From JAFDXJ01 sp038257845 (GTDB lineage Bacteria; Bacteroidota; Bacteroidia; Chitinophagales; Chitinophagaceae), in assembly GCA_038257845.1 (NCBI GenBank), contig JBBSQL010000001.1, forward strand, positions 62,001-126,000: a DNA stretch of 64,000 nt, written 5' to 3'. The position numbers and the translations under genes were made by a program. Below the pieces are notes generated by a model that worked only from the letters and a program-made list of their open reading frames with translations, made no database searches and was not told where the DNA came from. Positions 26,681-35,764 of the stretch are shown in pieces. Every line of letters starts with the position of its first letter. Position 1 is the stretch's first letter.

Positions 26681-26688
26681 CAAAAGTA
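26681..26688 (-). promoter_or_regulatory. -7 element upstream of the HU-like gene
   Basis: TACTTTTG on the minus strand matches TAnnTTTG exactly, 28 bases before the ATG. The nearest TTTG (26703-26706) is at 14 bases, closer than normal. Confidence 0.4.
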
Positions 26689-26734
26689 AAGGATAGAATA
26701 ATCAAAAATTATTTTGTTGGGGTTAATTTTGCAA

Positions 26735-27067
26735 ATGCTTTCAACGGAAGAAGAAAATTTTTTGATTTTTTGGGAATCCCACCGCGATCAGGAAAAGAAA
26801 TGGCTGCGCCAGCTTTTTATTGGCCTTCCTGCCGGTTTATTAATTGGTGCCGCAATAGTAATTTCCCTTATTTCCGGTTGGGACACCCGCGCCGATATGG
26901 TCGCTAATTCCGAAATGAATCCTTATGTTTTTTTGTTTGCGATCCTTGCAATTAGCTGCTTTACGGCACTTTTTTATAAAAGAAGCAAATGGGAACAAAA
27001 TGAACAGACATACCAGGAATTGAAAATCAAGAAAGAAAAATATATTGCAGGCAATGCAGCAGAATAA
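26735..27067 (+). CDS. Small hypothetical membrane protein
   Basis: A 110-residue protein with two membrane helices (about residues 30-50 and 67-85) and charged ends; the last 25 residues are a basic-acidic helix. The frame extends seven codons upstream to a TTG, but the ATG at 26735 is preferred, because TAATTTTG (26724-26731), a good -7 match, would otherwise lie inside the coding region. I do not recognise a family. It is divergent from the HU-like gene. Confidence 0.65.
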   Translation: MLSTEEENFLIFWESHRDQEKKWLRQLFIGLPAGLLIGAAIVISLISGWDTRADMVANSEMNPYVFLFAILAISCFTALFYKRSKWEQNEQTYQELKIKKEKYIAGNAAE

Positions 27068-27109
27068 CATACGTTATAGTCTTATAGAGTTTTATTTCAA
27101 ACATTATCT

Positions 27110-27571
27110 ATGAAAAAAATATTTCCAATTTTCCTCTTACCGGTTTTATTATCGGCATGTGTGAAAGGAGTTCAGCCTTGTACAAATGTTCCGGTTGCTT
27201 CAGAAGAACCAGCAATTATTTCCTTTTGTACAGATCAAAGCATCAATTATACAAAAGACCCCAGCGGTTTATATTACCAGGTGCTTGACCCCGGCACCGG
27301 GCCTTCGCCATCACTTACTTCTTCAATTACTGTAACGTATAATTCTACATTTTTAGATGGTACTACATTGCAAAATGTCACTACGCCTATCACAGGTGTT
27401 TTAAATCAATACATCGCCGGATGGCAAATCGGTTTACAAAAAATAAAAAAGGGCGGCCATATTTTATTGGTCATTCCCTCTTCCCTGGCGTATGGCTGTG
27501 GTGGTTATTTAGGCACCGTTCCGGCAAATTCTGTTTTATACTTTGATATTACACTTATTGATGTGCAATAA
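27110..27571 (+). CDS. FKBP-type peptidyl-prolyl isomerase lipoprotein
   Basis: A 153-residue lipoprotein (signal ending LLSAC, Cys17) with an FKBP domain from about residue 60: VTYNSTFLDGT, the hydrophobic IAGWQIGLQKIKKGGHILLVIPSSLAYG... block, and a final YFDITLIDV strand. The active-site aromatic residues are largely kept (Trp in AGWQ, Tyr in AYG). These isomerases fold exported proteins in the periplasm. Cys in CVKGVQPCTN and in AYGCGG could form a disulfide. A longer FKBP lipoprotein is encoded at 53722. Confidence 0.9.
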   Translation: MKKIFPIFLLPVLLSACVKGVQPCTNVPVASEEPAIISFCTDQSINYTKDPSGLYYQVLDPGTGPSPSLTSSITVTYNSTFLDGTTLQNVTTPITGVLNQYIAGWQIGLQKIKKGGHILLVIPSSLAYGCGGYLGTVPANSVLYFDITLIDVQ

Positions 27572-27620
27572 ATTGATTAAAATTTTTATTGAAATTTGGG
27601 AGTAAAGGCTCCCTTATTTT

Positions 27621-27654
27621 TTTGCACATATTTAAAACTCAAACCCTATCTTTG
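27621..27654 (+). promoter_or_regulatory. Bacteroidota promoter for secDF
   Basis: TTTG (27621-27624) and TATCTTTG (27647-27654) are separated by 22 bases, one over the usual range. Predicted leader about 30 bases. Confidence 0.55.
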
Positions 27655-27689
27655 CCGCTCTCAAAAAAAAAGTAAACCCATTATAAATT

Positions 27690-30600
27690 ATGCAACTTAA
27701 AGGTTTAGTGCGCTTTTTTACTGTAGCACTCATTCTAATCTGCTTTTACCAATTATCATTTACCTGGATTGTTCACAATCATGAAAGCCAGATGAAGGCG
27801 CTAACAGCACAGTGGATGAAAGCCAATTACCCGGTGACGCCACAACAGAAATATCCCGGCAATAAAGACCTGCAAGCCTTGTATGCAGACACTTTAAAAA
27901 ATATTGAATCCGCACATTTAAACCGGATTCTCGATAGCACCAAAAACACAGATATCGGGCCATTCGGACTTACGACTTATCAAAATGCCAAAGAAAAAGA
28001 ATTGTTACTTGGCCTTGATTTGCAGGGCGGTATGAGTGTAACTATGGAAGTTGGGATGGATGGTTTGCTTCATTCACTGGCGAATAATACAAAAGATACA
28101 AATTTTAATAAAGCGCTCCAGTCTGCGGTTGCACTGAAAGCCAATAGCAATGGCGACCTGATCAAACTCTTTGCTGCAGAATACGCTAAAAGAACAAATA
28201 ATGCACCGCTTGCTCCATTTTTTGTAATTAAAAGTAATGAGAAAATAAAATATGATGCATCCAATGATGCAGTAGTAAATTATTTGCATGAACAGGCAAC
28301 CAATGCTTTCAACAATACTTTCAGGATATTAAATACGCGTATTGACCGATTTGGCGTATCCTCACCGAATATTAATCCGGATCCCGAAAAAGGAATTATT
28401 AATATAGAACTGGCAGGCGTAAATGATGAAGAACGTGTCCGGCATTATCTTCAGTCAACAGCCAATCTCCAGTTTTTTGAAATGTATAACCTGAATGATA
28501 TCGGGGAAAGCCTGCTGGCCGCAGATAAGTCAGTTTCCAATTACCTGAAAGGTGTAAAAACAAAAGATACCAGTGGTTTAAAAGCATCCCGGGATACCAC
28601 TGTAAAAACGAACAAACAAATTGATACTACTCAAACAGCAACACTTTCCGGTATTGATTCCAATTCAGGAAATGCGAGTGCTACTGATACTACAAAAAAT
28701 TTAAAATTAGATGCGCCAATCCGCAGTCTTTTCGTTGCATTTGCGCAACCGCAGCAAACACAAAACGGAGGCACTCAATATCCGTCATATATTGGTTATG
28801 TACTGATCCGTGACACAGGTATTTTAAATGATTACCTGGGTATGGATTTTGTAAAAAATAAATTCCCTTCAAACCTGGCTTTTGTATATGGGAAAGTTGG
28901 TGGTGAAGACCCTAAAATGAAAGATGTACTCCCGGTGTATGCGGTCAAAACTTTGGATAATGGCGCAGCTCCACTTGAAGGAGAACATGTAACAGATGCC
29001 CGGCAGGATTATGATGAAAAAGGAAAGGTTGCCATTAAAATGAACATGGATGCAACCGGTACACGTATCTGGGCGACCATGACAAAAAATAATATTGGAA
29101 AGCCAATTGCCATTGTATTGGATAATACAGTGTACAGTGCACCTTTTGTAAATGGAGAAATTCCAAATGGTTCTTCAGAAATTTCTGGTAGTTATTCTGT
29201 AACAGAAGCACAGGACCTGTCAGATATTTTGCAATCCGGCAAATTGCCGGCGCCCGCAAAGATAGTGGCAGAGCAGGTTGTAGGGCCTACTTTGGGACAA
29301 GCCGCTGTAAATGGTGGTATGATGTCTTTTGCCATTGCATTTGTCGTGATCTTTATTTTAATGCTTATTTATTATAATACGGCAGGCTGGGTAGCCAATA
29401 TCGCATTGATTTTAAACTTACTTTTTACGATTGGAATATTAGCTGCTTTAGGTTTCACACTTACTGCTCCGGGTATTGCCGGTCTTGTACTGACCATCGG
29501 TATGGCAGTGGATACCAACGTAATTATTTTTGAAAGAATCAAAGAAGAACTCGCGCGTGGAAAAGGTTACCTGACCGCGGTTTCAGATGGTTATAAAAGA
29601 TCCTATGCGCCCGTTTTGGATGCACACGTTACTACATTCCTTACCGCTGCTATATTGTTTTATTTTGGCCTGGGCCCTGTACTCGGTTTTGCAACAACAC
29701 AGATGCTTGGTATTACCCTGTCATTGTTTTGCGGAATCCTGGTTTCCAGGCAGATCACTGATTTTTATACTAATAAAAAAAGGCATTTTAAATATTTTAC
29801 ATCTGTATCAAAAAGTATATTTAAACATGCCAATTTCAAATTTATTGAATACAGGAAAATTGCTTACGGTATTTCCGTAGTCGTTTTAATTCTTGGTATT
29901 GCCTCCTATTTTCATGGTTTTGACAAAGGCGTGGAATTTAATGGAGGAAGAAGTTATACAATTAAATTCAATACAGCGCCAAATATTGAAGATGTGCGCA
30001 ATGATCTGAAAGGTGTTTTTGATGAATTCCCAACAATCAAAACGGTTGGTTCCACTGATCAGTTGAACATTACAACTTCTTACCGCATCACAGAAAATGC
30101 ACCGGATTTGGATTCGCTTGTTGAAGCAAAATTATTTACAGGGTTAAATAAATATTTACCTGCTGGGACTACTTACCAGGATTTTGATAAAAAATTCAAA
30201 CAAAGTTCTCAAAAGGTTTTGCCTACAATTTCCGCTGACCTGAAAAGTGGTGCGACAAAGGCAACTATTTTTTCCATCATCATTATATGTTTATACATTT
30301 TCATTCGTTTCCGCGACTGGAGGTATTCATTGGGTACAATTTTCTCACTTCTGCATGACGTGTTTGTAACACTGATCGTGTTTAGTTTTGCCCGCAGTTT
30401 TGTAAATTTCCCATTAGAAATTGACCAGTACTTTATTGCGGCCATTCTTACGGTCATCGGTTTTTCCATGAATGATACGATCATCGTGTATGACAGGATC
30501 CGGGAGGATTCCGGGCTGATGAAAAATGAAGATAAAGCCGTCATTATTAATACAGCGATCAACCAAACATTAAGCCGTACAATCATGACTTCGGCAACTG

Positions 30601-30776
30601 TATTTCTTACATTGCTCATCCTCTTTATATTCGGTGGTGAAGTAACCAAAGGATTTTCTTTTGCCATGTTGATTGGTGTTATTACTGGCACCTATTCTTC
30701 CATCTTTGTAGCAGCGCCTATCCTGATTGACTTTGGAAGAAAAAGGCCATTGGGAAGAAGGGAAGAGAAAAAATAA
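27690..30776 (+). CDS. secDF: Fused protein translocase subunits SecD-SecF
   Basis: A 1028-residue fusion of SecD and SecF, the proton-driven RND-type partner of SecYEG that pulls exported proteins through the membrane. SecD: first helix at residues 7-27, the LGLDLQGGMSVTMEV block near residue 108, the large periplasmic P1 domain, then six helices with DTNVIIFERIKEE near residue 613. SecF from about residue 720: second helix set with FNGGRS, and the SMNDTIIVYDRIRE motif near residue 930. A Thr/Ser/Asn-rich segment of about 50 residues (residues 290-340) interrupts the P1 domain. Fusion is typical for Bacteroidota. It is followed by a strong terminator. Confidence 0.96.
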   Translation: MQLKGLVRFFTVALILICFYQLSFTWIVHNHESQMKALTAQWMKANYPVTPQQKYPGNKDLQALYADTLKNIESAHLNRILDSTKNTDIGPFGLTTYQNAKEKELLLGLDLQGGMSVTMEVGMDGLLHSLANNTKDTNFNKALQSAVALKANSNGDLIKLFAAEYAKRTNNAPLAPFFVIKSNEKIKYDASNDAVVNYLHEQATNAFNNTFRILNTRIDRFGVSSPNINPDPEKGIINIELAGVNDEERVRHYLQSTANLQFFEMYNLNDIGESLLAADKSVSNYLKGVKTKDTSGLKASRDTTVKTNKQIDTTQTATLSGIDSNSGNASATDTTKNLKLDAPIRSLFVAFAQPQQTQNGGTQYPSYIGYVLIRDTGILNDYLGMDFVKNKFPSNLAFVYGKVGGEDPKMKDVLPVYAVKTLDNGAAPLEGEHVTDARQDYDEKGKVAIKMNMDATGTRIWATMTKNNIGKPIAIVLDNTVYSAPFVNGEIPNGSSEISGSYSVTEAQDLSDILQSGKLPAPAKIVAEQVVGPTLGQAAVNGGMMSFAIAFVVIFILMLIYYNTAGWVANIALILNLLFTIGILAALGFTLTAPGIAGLVLTIGMAVDTNVIIFERIKEELARGKGYLTAVSDGYKRSYAPVLDAHVTTFLTAAILFYFGLGPVLGFATTQMLGITLSLFCGILVSRQITDFYTNKKRHFKYFTSVSKSIFKHANFKFIEYRKIAYGISVVVLILGIASYFHGFDKGVEFNGGRSYTIKFNTAPNIEDVRNDLKGVFDEFPTIKTVGSTDQLNITTSYRITENAPDLDSLVEAKLFTGLNKYLPAGTTYQDFDKKFKQSSQKVLPTISADLKSGATKATIFSIIIICLYIFIRFRDWRYSLGTIFSLLHDVFVTLIVFSFARSFVNFPLEIDQYFIAAILTVIGFSMNDTIIVYDRIREDSGLMKNEDKAVIINTAINQTLSRTIMTSATVFLTLLILFIFGGEVTKGFSFAMLIGVITGTYSSIFVAAPILIDFGRKRPLGRREEKK

Positions 30777-30791
30777 ATTTTAATCTATATC

Positions 30792-30829
30792 AAAAGCTGT
30801 GCAATTTTTATTGCGCAGCTTTTTTTGTT
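30792..30829 (+). terminator. Terminator after secDF
   Basis: AAAGCTGTGCAA pairs with TTGCGCAGCTTT (one G-U pair) around a short loop and is followed by a T-run. Confidence 0.85.
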
Positions 30830-30868
30830 TTCATATAAAAATGAGTATTAACTTTAATCAATACTTGT

Positions 30869-31471
30869 ATGTCAACGGATAATAAAATATTGGGTTTACT
30901 TTTTCCTTCCGACCCGGAACTTTGGAAAAATGAAGACGATATAAACCTCGAAGAAATTCTCACAGATCATGCATATTGTGAAATGAAAGCTGCCGTCTCC
31001 TGTATTTCATTAATTCAATTATATCCTGATAAATCAAGGCTTGTAGAAAGTTTAATGCCTGTTATTTCTGAAGAATGGGGCCATTTTCGTTTGGTTGTGC
31101 AGGAATTAAATAAAAGAAATTTACCGCTTGGAAAGCAGCGCAAAGACAGGTATGTAAATGAATTAATGGCGTTCAAACAAAAGGGTGGAAATGCGCAAGG
31201 AAGATTCCTGGATCAACTACTATTCATGGCATTGATTGAGGCCCGTAGTTGTGACCGTTTTAAATTATTAAGCGAAAGAATGAAGTATCCATTTCTTAAA
31301 AAATTCTATAAAAGATTTATGGAAAGTGAAGCCGGCCATTACACATTATTCATAGAATTGGGCAATCATTATTGTGGTAAACAACAAACAAAAAAAAGAT
31401 GGCAGGAATGGCTTGAATACGAAGCGATCATTGTAAAAAAATTAAGCCCGGATAATTCATTGATTCATTGA
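30869..31471 (+). CDS. miaE: tRNA-(ms2io6A) hydroxylase MiaE-like protein
   Basis: A 200-residue ferritin-like di-iron protein. The four-helix pattern carries the iron ligands in order: Glu in DHAYCEMKAA (near residue 39), Glu and His in EEWGHF (near residue 70), Glu in EARSCDRF (near 129) and Glu-x-x-His in SEAGHY (near 158). MiaE hydroxylates the isopentenyl side chain of 2-methylthio-N6-isopentenyladenosine at tRNA position 37. The mtaB fragment at the window start is a separate position-37 modification enzyme, not a partner. Length is normal. It is convergent with the acetyltransferase gene. Confidence 0.9.
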   Translation: MSTDNKILGLLFPSDPELWKNEDDINLEEILTDHAYCEMKAAVSCISLIQLYPDKSRLVESLMPVISEEWGHFRLVVQELNKRNLPLGKQRKDRYVNELMAFKQKGGNAQGRFLDQLLFMALIEARSCDRFKLLSERMKYPFLKKFYKRFMESEAGHYTLFIELGNHYCGKQQTKKRWQEWLEYEAIIVKKLSPDNSLIH

Positions 31472-31482
31472 AGCCCGGATAA

Positions 31483-32064
31483 TTATTTTAGTAAATTTTT
31501 CAATTTTTCCTTCACTCCGTTCTCCCATTCTGTTTTTAAAATACTCAGGATAATTGAATCCCTGCGAGTACCATCATCCAATGGGGTATGTTGCCGTAAA
31601 ATTCCTTCCTCTACACAACCAATTTTTTTCATGGCAGCAATGCTCCTTTCATTGCGGGCATCTGCACGAAATTCCAAGCGCAGCATGCCAGCTTTTTCAA
31701 AAGCAAATGATAATAATAAATACTTGCAATGCACATTTAAACCGCTGCCCTGGAATTTTTTTCCATACCAGGTATAACCAAGTTGCAATGCCTGGTTGGT
31801 AATTTGAATATCATAAAAGCGTGTACTGCCGGCATATTCGCCTAATTTTTTATCAAAGACTATAAAAGGGTATTCAGATCCGGAAACCCTTTCTAACAAG
31901 GCCTTTTCTAAATATTTCTTTAATCCATCCTCCCCTGCTGCAGACACCATGGAATATTTCCAAAGTCCTGGTTCTTCTTTTGCAAATGGAAGCAAAAGAT
32001 TGAAATCATTTTCTGAAAGTGGTTTTAATAAAACACGTTCATCTTCTAAAATATATTCATTCAT
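31483..32064 (-). CDS. GNAT family N-acetyltransferase (RimJ/RimL type)
   Basis: A 193-residue acetyltransferase. It opens with EDERVLLKPLSENDFN, the usual first strand of RimJ/RimL-type enzymes, and contains the GYTWYGKKFQGSGLN acetyl-CoA loop and a final NERSIAAMKKIGCVEEGILR segment. The substrate is unknown (ribosomal protein, small molecule or antibiotic). I chose the ATG at 32064; the frame runs 13 codons further, but that part is unlike the family. Confidence 0.88.
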   Translation of the reverse strand: MNEYILEDERVLLKPLSENDFNLLLPFAKEEPGLWKYSMVSAAGEDGLKKYLEKALLERVSGSEYPFIVFDKKLGEYAGSTRFYDIQITNQALQLGYTWYGKKFQGSGLNVHCKYLLLSFAFEKAGMLRLEFRADARNERSIAAMKKIGCVEEGILRQHTPLDDGTRRDSIILSILKTEWENGVKEKLKNLLK

Positions 32065-32165
32065 CGTGGAGAAGGAAATCATTTTCAATGAAATTTTATG
32101 CAAATATGGTAGATTATTTTATTGCAAGAAAGAAAAGAAGGATATTGCAAATAAATTTTTAAAGT

Positions 32166-34004
32166 ATGTGTGGCATTGTGGGCTATATCGGGAACCGGGA
32201 AGCGTATCCTGTAGTTTTAAAGGGCTTGAAAAGACTGGAATACCGCGGTTATGACAGCGCTGGTATCGCATTAATAAATGATCATCATTTAGAAGTTTAC
32301 AAGAAGCAGGGAAAAGTGGCAGACCTTGAAGAAACGTTGGTGGGTGTAAATATGCATGGCCATATTGCCATCGGGCATACTCGCTGGGCTACGCACGGCG
32401 AACCCAGTGATGTGAATGCACATCCACACACTTCTCCATCCGGGAAAATTGCCATCATACACAATGGAATTATTGAAAATTATTTACCCATAAAAAAAGA
32501 ATTAATTGCTAAGGGATATTCTTTTAAAAGTGAAACAGATACAGAAGTATTGCTGGCTTTTATCGAAGACATCAAAACCCGTAATCAATGCAGCCTGGAA
32601 GAAGCCTTGCGAATTGCATTGCGCAGGATTGTTGGCGCTTATTGTATTTTATTAATTGATGAAGATGATCCTGAAACAATTATTGCTGCGCGAAAAGGCA
32701 GCCCATTGGTGATTGGTATTGGAAAAAACGAACATTTTCTTGCAAGCGATGCCTCTCCCATTATTGAATACACGAAAGAAGTAGTGTATGTAAATGATTA
32801 TGAAATTGCTATTGTAAAAAAAGATGAACTGGTTTTGAAAAATTTGGGAAATGAAAAACAAACACCATTTATCACGCAATTAGATTTAGATCTGGCAGCT
32901 ATTGAAAAAGGCGGTTACAGCCATTTTATGCTGAAAGAAATTTTTGATCAGCCACAAACAATTCATGATTGTTTGCGCGGGAGACTCGACGCAGATACAG
33001 GCCAGATCACACTTTCAGGCATCCAGGAATATTTGGAGGAAATTATACACGCACCAAGAATCATTATTATCGCTTGCGGTACAAGCTGGCACGCAGGTTT
33101 GGTTGCAGAATATATTATTGAAGAATTATGCCGCATTCCTGTTGAGGTAGAATATGCTTCTGAATTCCGCTATCGCAATCCCATCATTTACAAAGGCGAT
33201 GTGATTATTGCTATTTCACAAAGTGGAGAAACGGCTGATACGATTGTTGCTATTGAAAAAGCCAAAGAACAGGGCGCAATTATTTTAGGCATTGTAAATG
33301 TTGTTGGTTCTACCATTGCACGTATTTCCCATGCGGGTGCATATACACACGCGGGCCCGGAAATTGGCGTAGCAAGTACCAAAGCATTTACCGGACAGCT
33401 TGCTGTATTAATGTTGATAGCATTGAAAATCGGTCACGCAAAAAAAACCATTGATGCAGAGAAATATTTATTGCTATGTAAAGAGTTGTCAAAAGTGCCG
33501 GATAAAGCTGCAGAAATTTTATTGCAGGAAAAAAGTATAAAAGCAATTGCATTAAAATATAAATCCGCCAGGGATTTTCTATACCTCGGCCGTGGTTACA
33601 ATTTTCCCATTGCTTTGGAAGGTGCATTAAAACTGAAAGAAATTTCTTACATCCATGCGGAAGGTTATCCCGCAGCAGAAATGAAACATGGGCCAATAGC
33701 ATTAGTGGATGAAAATTTACCCATCGTTTTCATTGCAACGAATGACACATACCATGCGAAGATTGTAAGCAATATGCAGGAGATCAAAGCGCGCAAAGGG
33801 AAAATAATTTCCATCATTACAGATGGCGATGAAGTAGCTGCTGAATTATCAAATGATGTTATTGCCATGCCCTGGATGGATGAAATATTTGCGCCGATAT
33901 TAAATGTAATACCACTTCAACTCCTGGCTTATTTTATTGGTGTTGAAAATGGCCATGATGTGGACAAACCAAGAAACCTGGCTAAAAGCGTAACTGTAGA
34001 GTAA
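32166..34004 (+). CDS. glmS: Glutamine-fructose-6-phosphate aminotransferase (isomerizing)
   Basis: A 612-residue enzyme that makes glucosamine-6-phosphate, the first step to UDP-GlcNAc for peptidoglycan and LPS. The N-terminal glutaminase begins with Cys2 in CGIVGYIG and carries the TRWATHGEP and HNGIIENY motifs; two SIS domains follow (CGTSWHAG near residue 300, ISQSGETADT near 347, PKSVTVE-like end as KSVTVE). The full length matches E. coli GlmS. No glmS ribozyme is expected or seen here. It is convergent with prfC with about 30 bases between. Confidence 0.98.
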   Translation: MCGIVGYIGNREAYPVVLKGLKRLEYRGYDSAGIALINDHHLEVYKKQGKVADLEETLVGVNMHGHIAIGHTRWATHGEPSDVNAHPHTSPSGKIAIIHNGIIENYLPIKKELIAKGYSFKSETDTEVLLAFIEDIKTRNQCSLEEALRIALRRIVGAYCILLIDEDDPETIIAARKGSPLVIGIGKNEHFLASDASPIIEYTKEVVYVNDYEIAIVKKDELVLKNLGNEKQTPFITQLDLDLAAIEKGGYSHFMLKEIFDQPQTIHDCLRGRLDADTGQITLSGIQEYLEEIIHAPRIIIIACGTSWHAGLVAEYIIEELCRIPVEVEYASEFRYRNPIIYKGDVIIAISQSGETADTIVAIEKAKEQGAIILGIVNVVGSTIARISHAGAYTHAGPEIGVASTKAFTGQLAVLMLIALKIGHAKKTIDAEKYLLLCKELSKVPDKAAEILLQEKSIKAIALKYKSARDFLYLGRGYNFPIALEGALKLKEISYIHAEGYPAAEMKHGPIALVDENLPIVFIATNDTYHAKIVSNMQEIKARKGKIISIITDGDEVAAELSNDVIAMPWMDEIFAPILNVIPLQLLAYFIGVENGHDVDKPRNLAKSVTVE

Positions 34005-34034
34005 GAAATATTTCGAATAGAAATTTGTTCCTTT

Positions 34035-35621
34035 TTATTTATTGATCTCACTCGTGAAATGAAATATAATGTCCGGGTTATTATCAATTTCTGTTTTTAA
34101 AAACCATTCACTTTGCGCGAGGTACACAGGATTTCCATCTTTATCTTCTGCAGAATTTTGTTGTTTATAGCGTAAAAAATCTTCCAGTTTTTTCGTGTCA
34201 TTACTGGTAAGCCAGCATGCTTTAAAAAATGGTAATGGCCTGAATTCACAAGCCGCTCCATATTCTTCTAAAAGGCGGTATTGAATCACTTCAAATTGCA
34301 ATTCGCCCACACAACCAATAATTTTTTTATTGCCACCAAACTGTGTGAATAATTGCGCTACACCTTCATCCATGAGCTGGTTGATACCTTTTTCTAATTG
34401 CTTCGTTTTTAAAGGATCTTTATTGACAAGTTCTTTAAAAATTTCTGGTGAAAATGATGGAATGCCGAGAAAAAAATAATCTTCGCCTTCTGTCAATGTA
34501 TCGCCGATTTTAAAATTGCCTGTATCAAAAAGGCCTACAACATCGCCGGGATAAGCATCTTCGATGATGTCTTTGTTGCGTGCTAAAAAAGAATATGGAT
34601 TATTAAACCGGATTTCTTTTTGCAGGCGAACATGATGATAATATTTACTGCGCAAAAACTTTCCACTACAAACACGCACAAACGCGATCCTGTCGCGGTG
34701 CCGCGGATCAAGGTTTGCATGTATTTTAAAAATGAAACCACTAAATTTTTCTTCACCCGGTTCTACTATTCTTGTGGAAGCCTCTCTTTCCTGTGGCACT
34801 GGAGCAATAGAAATAAAAGTATCCAGCAATTCTTTTACACCAAAATTATTAATGGCGCTGCCAAAAAATACAGGTGCCACTTTTGCATCCAAATAATCTT
34901 GCACGTTTAATTGACCATAAACGCCATCAATTAATTCTACATCTTCCCGAAGTAAGACCGCATCTTTTTCGCCAATTTTTTCATCAAGTAATGGATCTTG
35001 TAAATCTTTCAACTCAATACTATTTTCTTCAGATGCTTTCGTGTTTGCAGAAAAAAGTAATAAACTTTTTGTATGCAAATTATATACGCCTTTAAATTCT
35101 TTGCCGCTATTGATTGGCCAGGTCATTGGATGTAATTCGATTTTTAGTTCCAATTCAATTTCTTCCAGCAACTCAAAACGATTCTTTCCGTCACGATCCA
35201 TTTTATTAATAAAAACAATCACCGGCGTATTGCGCATGCGACAAACTTCCACGAGCCTGCGCGTTTGTTCTTCTACTCCATTTACACTGTCAATCACCAG
35301 AACCACACTATCCACGGCAGTGAGTGTGCGAAAGGTATCTTCCGCAAAGTCTTTGTGGCCGGGCGTGTCCAATAAATTGATGAGAAAATTTTTGTATTCA
35401 AAAGTCATCACACTCGTAGCCACAGAAATACCTCTTTGTCTTTCAATATCCATGAAATCACTGGTCGCAAACTTTTTGATCTTATTACTTTTTACCGCGC
35501 CGGCAGTTTGAATAGCGCCACCGAATAAAAGGAATTTTTCTGTAAGCGTCGTCTTTCCGGCATCCGGGTGCGAGATAATCGCAAATGTTTTCCTTCGGTT
35601 AATTTCTTTTTCAAATTTCAT
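34035..35621 (-). CDS. prfC: Peptide chain release factor 3
   Basis: A 528-residue translational GTPase that removes RF1/RF2 after termination. G motifs: SHPDAGKTTL (P-loop near residue 15), the switch I RQRGISV segment, DTPGHKDF (G3) and NKMDRDG (G4). The C-terminal domains carry the SGFIFKIHAN and GELQFEV blocks typical of RF3. The start is taken at 35621, because the next in-frame start upstream falls inside the predicted -7 element. prfC is not universal in Bacteroidota but common in this family. Confidence 0.96.
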   Translation of the reverse strand: MKFEKEINRRKTFAIISHPDAGKTTLTEKFLLFGGAIQTAGAVKSNKIKKFATSDFMDIERQRGISVATSVMTFEYKNFLINLLDTPGHKDFAEDTFRTLTAVDSVVLVIDSVNGVEEQTRRLVEVCRMRNTPVIVFINKMDRDGKNRFELLEEIELELKIELHPMTWPINSGKEFKGVYNLHTKSLLLFSANTKASEENSIELKDLQDPLLDEKIGEKDAVLLREDVELIDGVYGQLNVQDYLDAKVAPVFFGSAINNFGVKELLDTFISIAPVPQEREASTRIVEPGEEKFSGFIFKIHANLDPRHRDRIAFVRVCSGKFLRSKYYHHVRLQKEIRFNNPYSFLARNKDIIEDAYPGDVVGLFDTGNFKIGDTLTEGEDYFFLGIPSFSPEIFKELVNKDPLKTKQLEKGINQLMDEGVAQLFTQFGGNKKIIGCVGELQFEVIQYRLLEEYGAACEFRPLPFFKACWLTSNDTKKLEDFLRYKQQNSAEDKDGNPVYLAQSEWFLKTEIDNNPDIIFHFTSEINK

Positions 35622-35630
35622 AATCGGGCG

Positions 35631-35662
35631 CAAAAGTAAGCATTCCGCGTGGATGCAGGAAA
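35631..35662 (-). promoter_or_regulatory. Promoter for prfC
   Basis: On the minus strand TTTC (35662-35659) lies 20 bases before TACTTTTG (35638-35631), an exact -7 match. The start codon follows after about nine bases, so the leader is very short. The -33 element coincides with the edge of the 53-base repeat. Confidence 0.6.
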
Positions 35663-35712
35663 CCTATTCCGGCAGCCTTCTCATGATCTCATCATTGATC
35701 ATGGAATACAGG
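35660..35712. repeat. 53-base direct repeat, copy 1
   Basis: Identical to 42548-42600 over 53 bases, same orientation. It covers the C-terminal codons of the hypothetical gene at 42552 and three to five bases past the stop. Confidence 0.95.
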
Positions 35713-35764
35713 TATAGCTTGTAAATAGCCATATGGATGCCAGCATTTTTGTTCATAATCTGCA
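35660..35764 (-). pseudogene. Decayed copy of the 42552 gene
   Basis: Bases 35660-35712 are identical to 42548-42600, the last 16 codons, the stop and a few bases of the intact gene at 42552-43118. Just upstream in the coding direction, the sequence still resembles codons of the intact gene with substitutions (TYK region), and bases 35747-35764 match 18 bases of a more distant part (42919-42936, coding ADYEQN). Relative to the intact gene about 300 bases between these two are missing, and the two blocks are in different frames. The rest of the gene is absent. This is a remnant, not a working gene. Confidence 0.6.

Noticed and set aside
30209..30691. 160-codon minus-strand frame opposite secDF
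   Set aside because: The SecF motifs are on the plus strand; the opposite frame has no family match.
35041..35511. 156-codon plus-strand frame opposite prfC
   Set aside because: It is Ser/Thr-rich shadow sequence of a well-supported GTPase.
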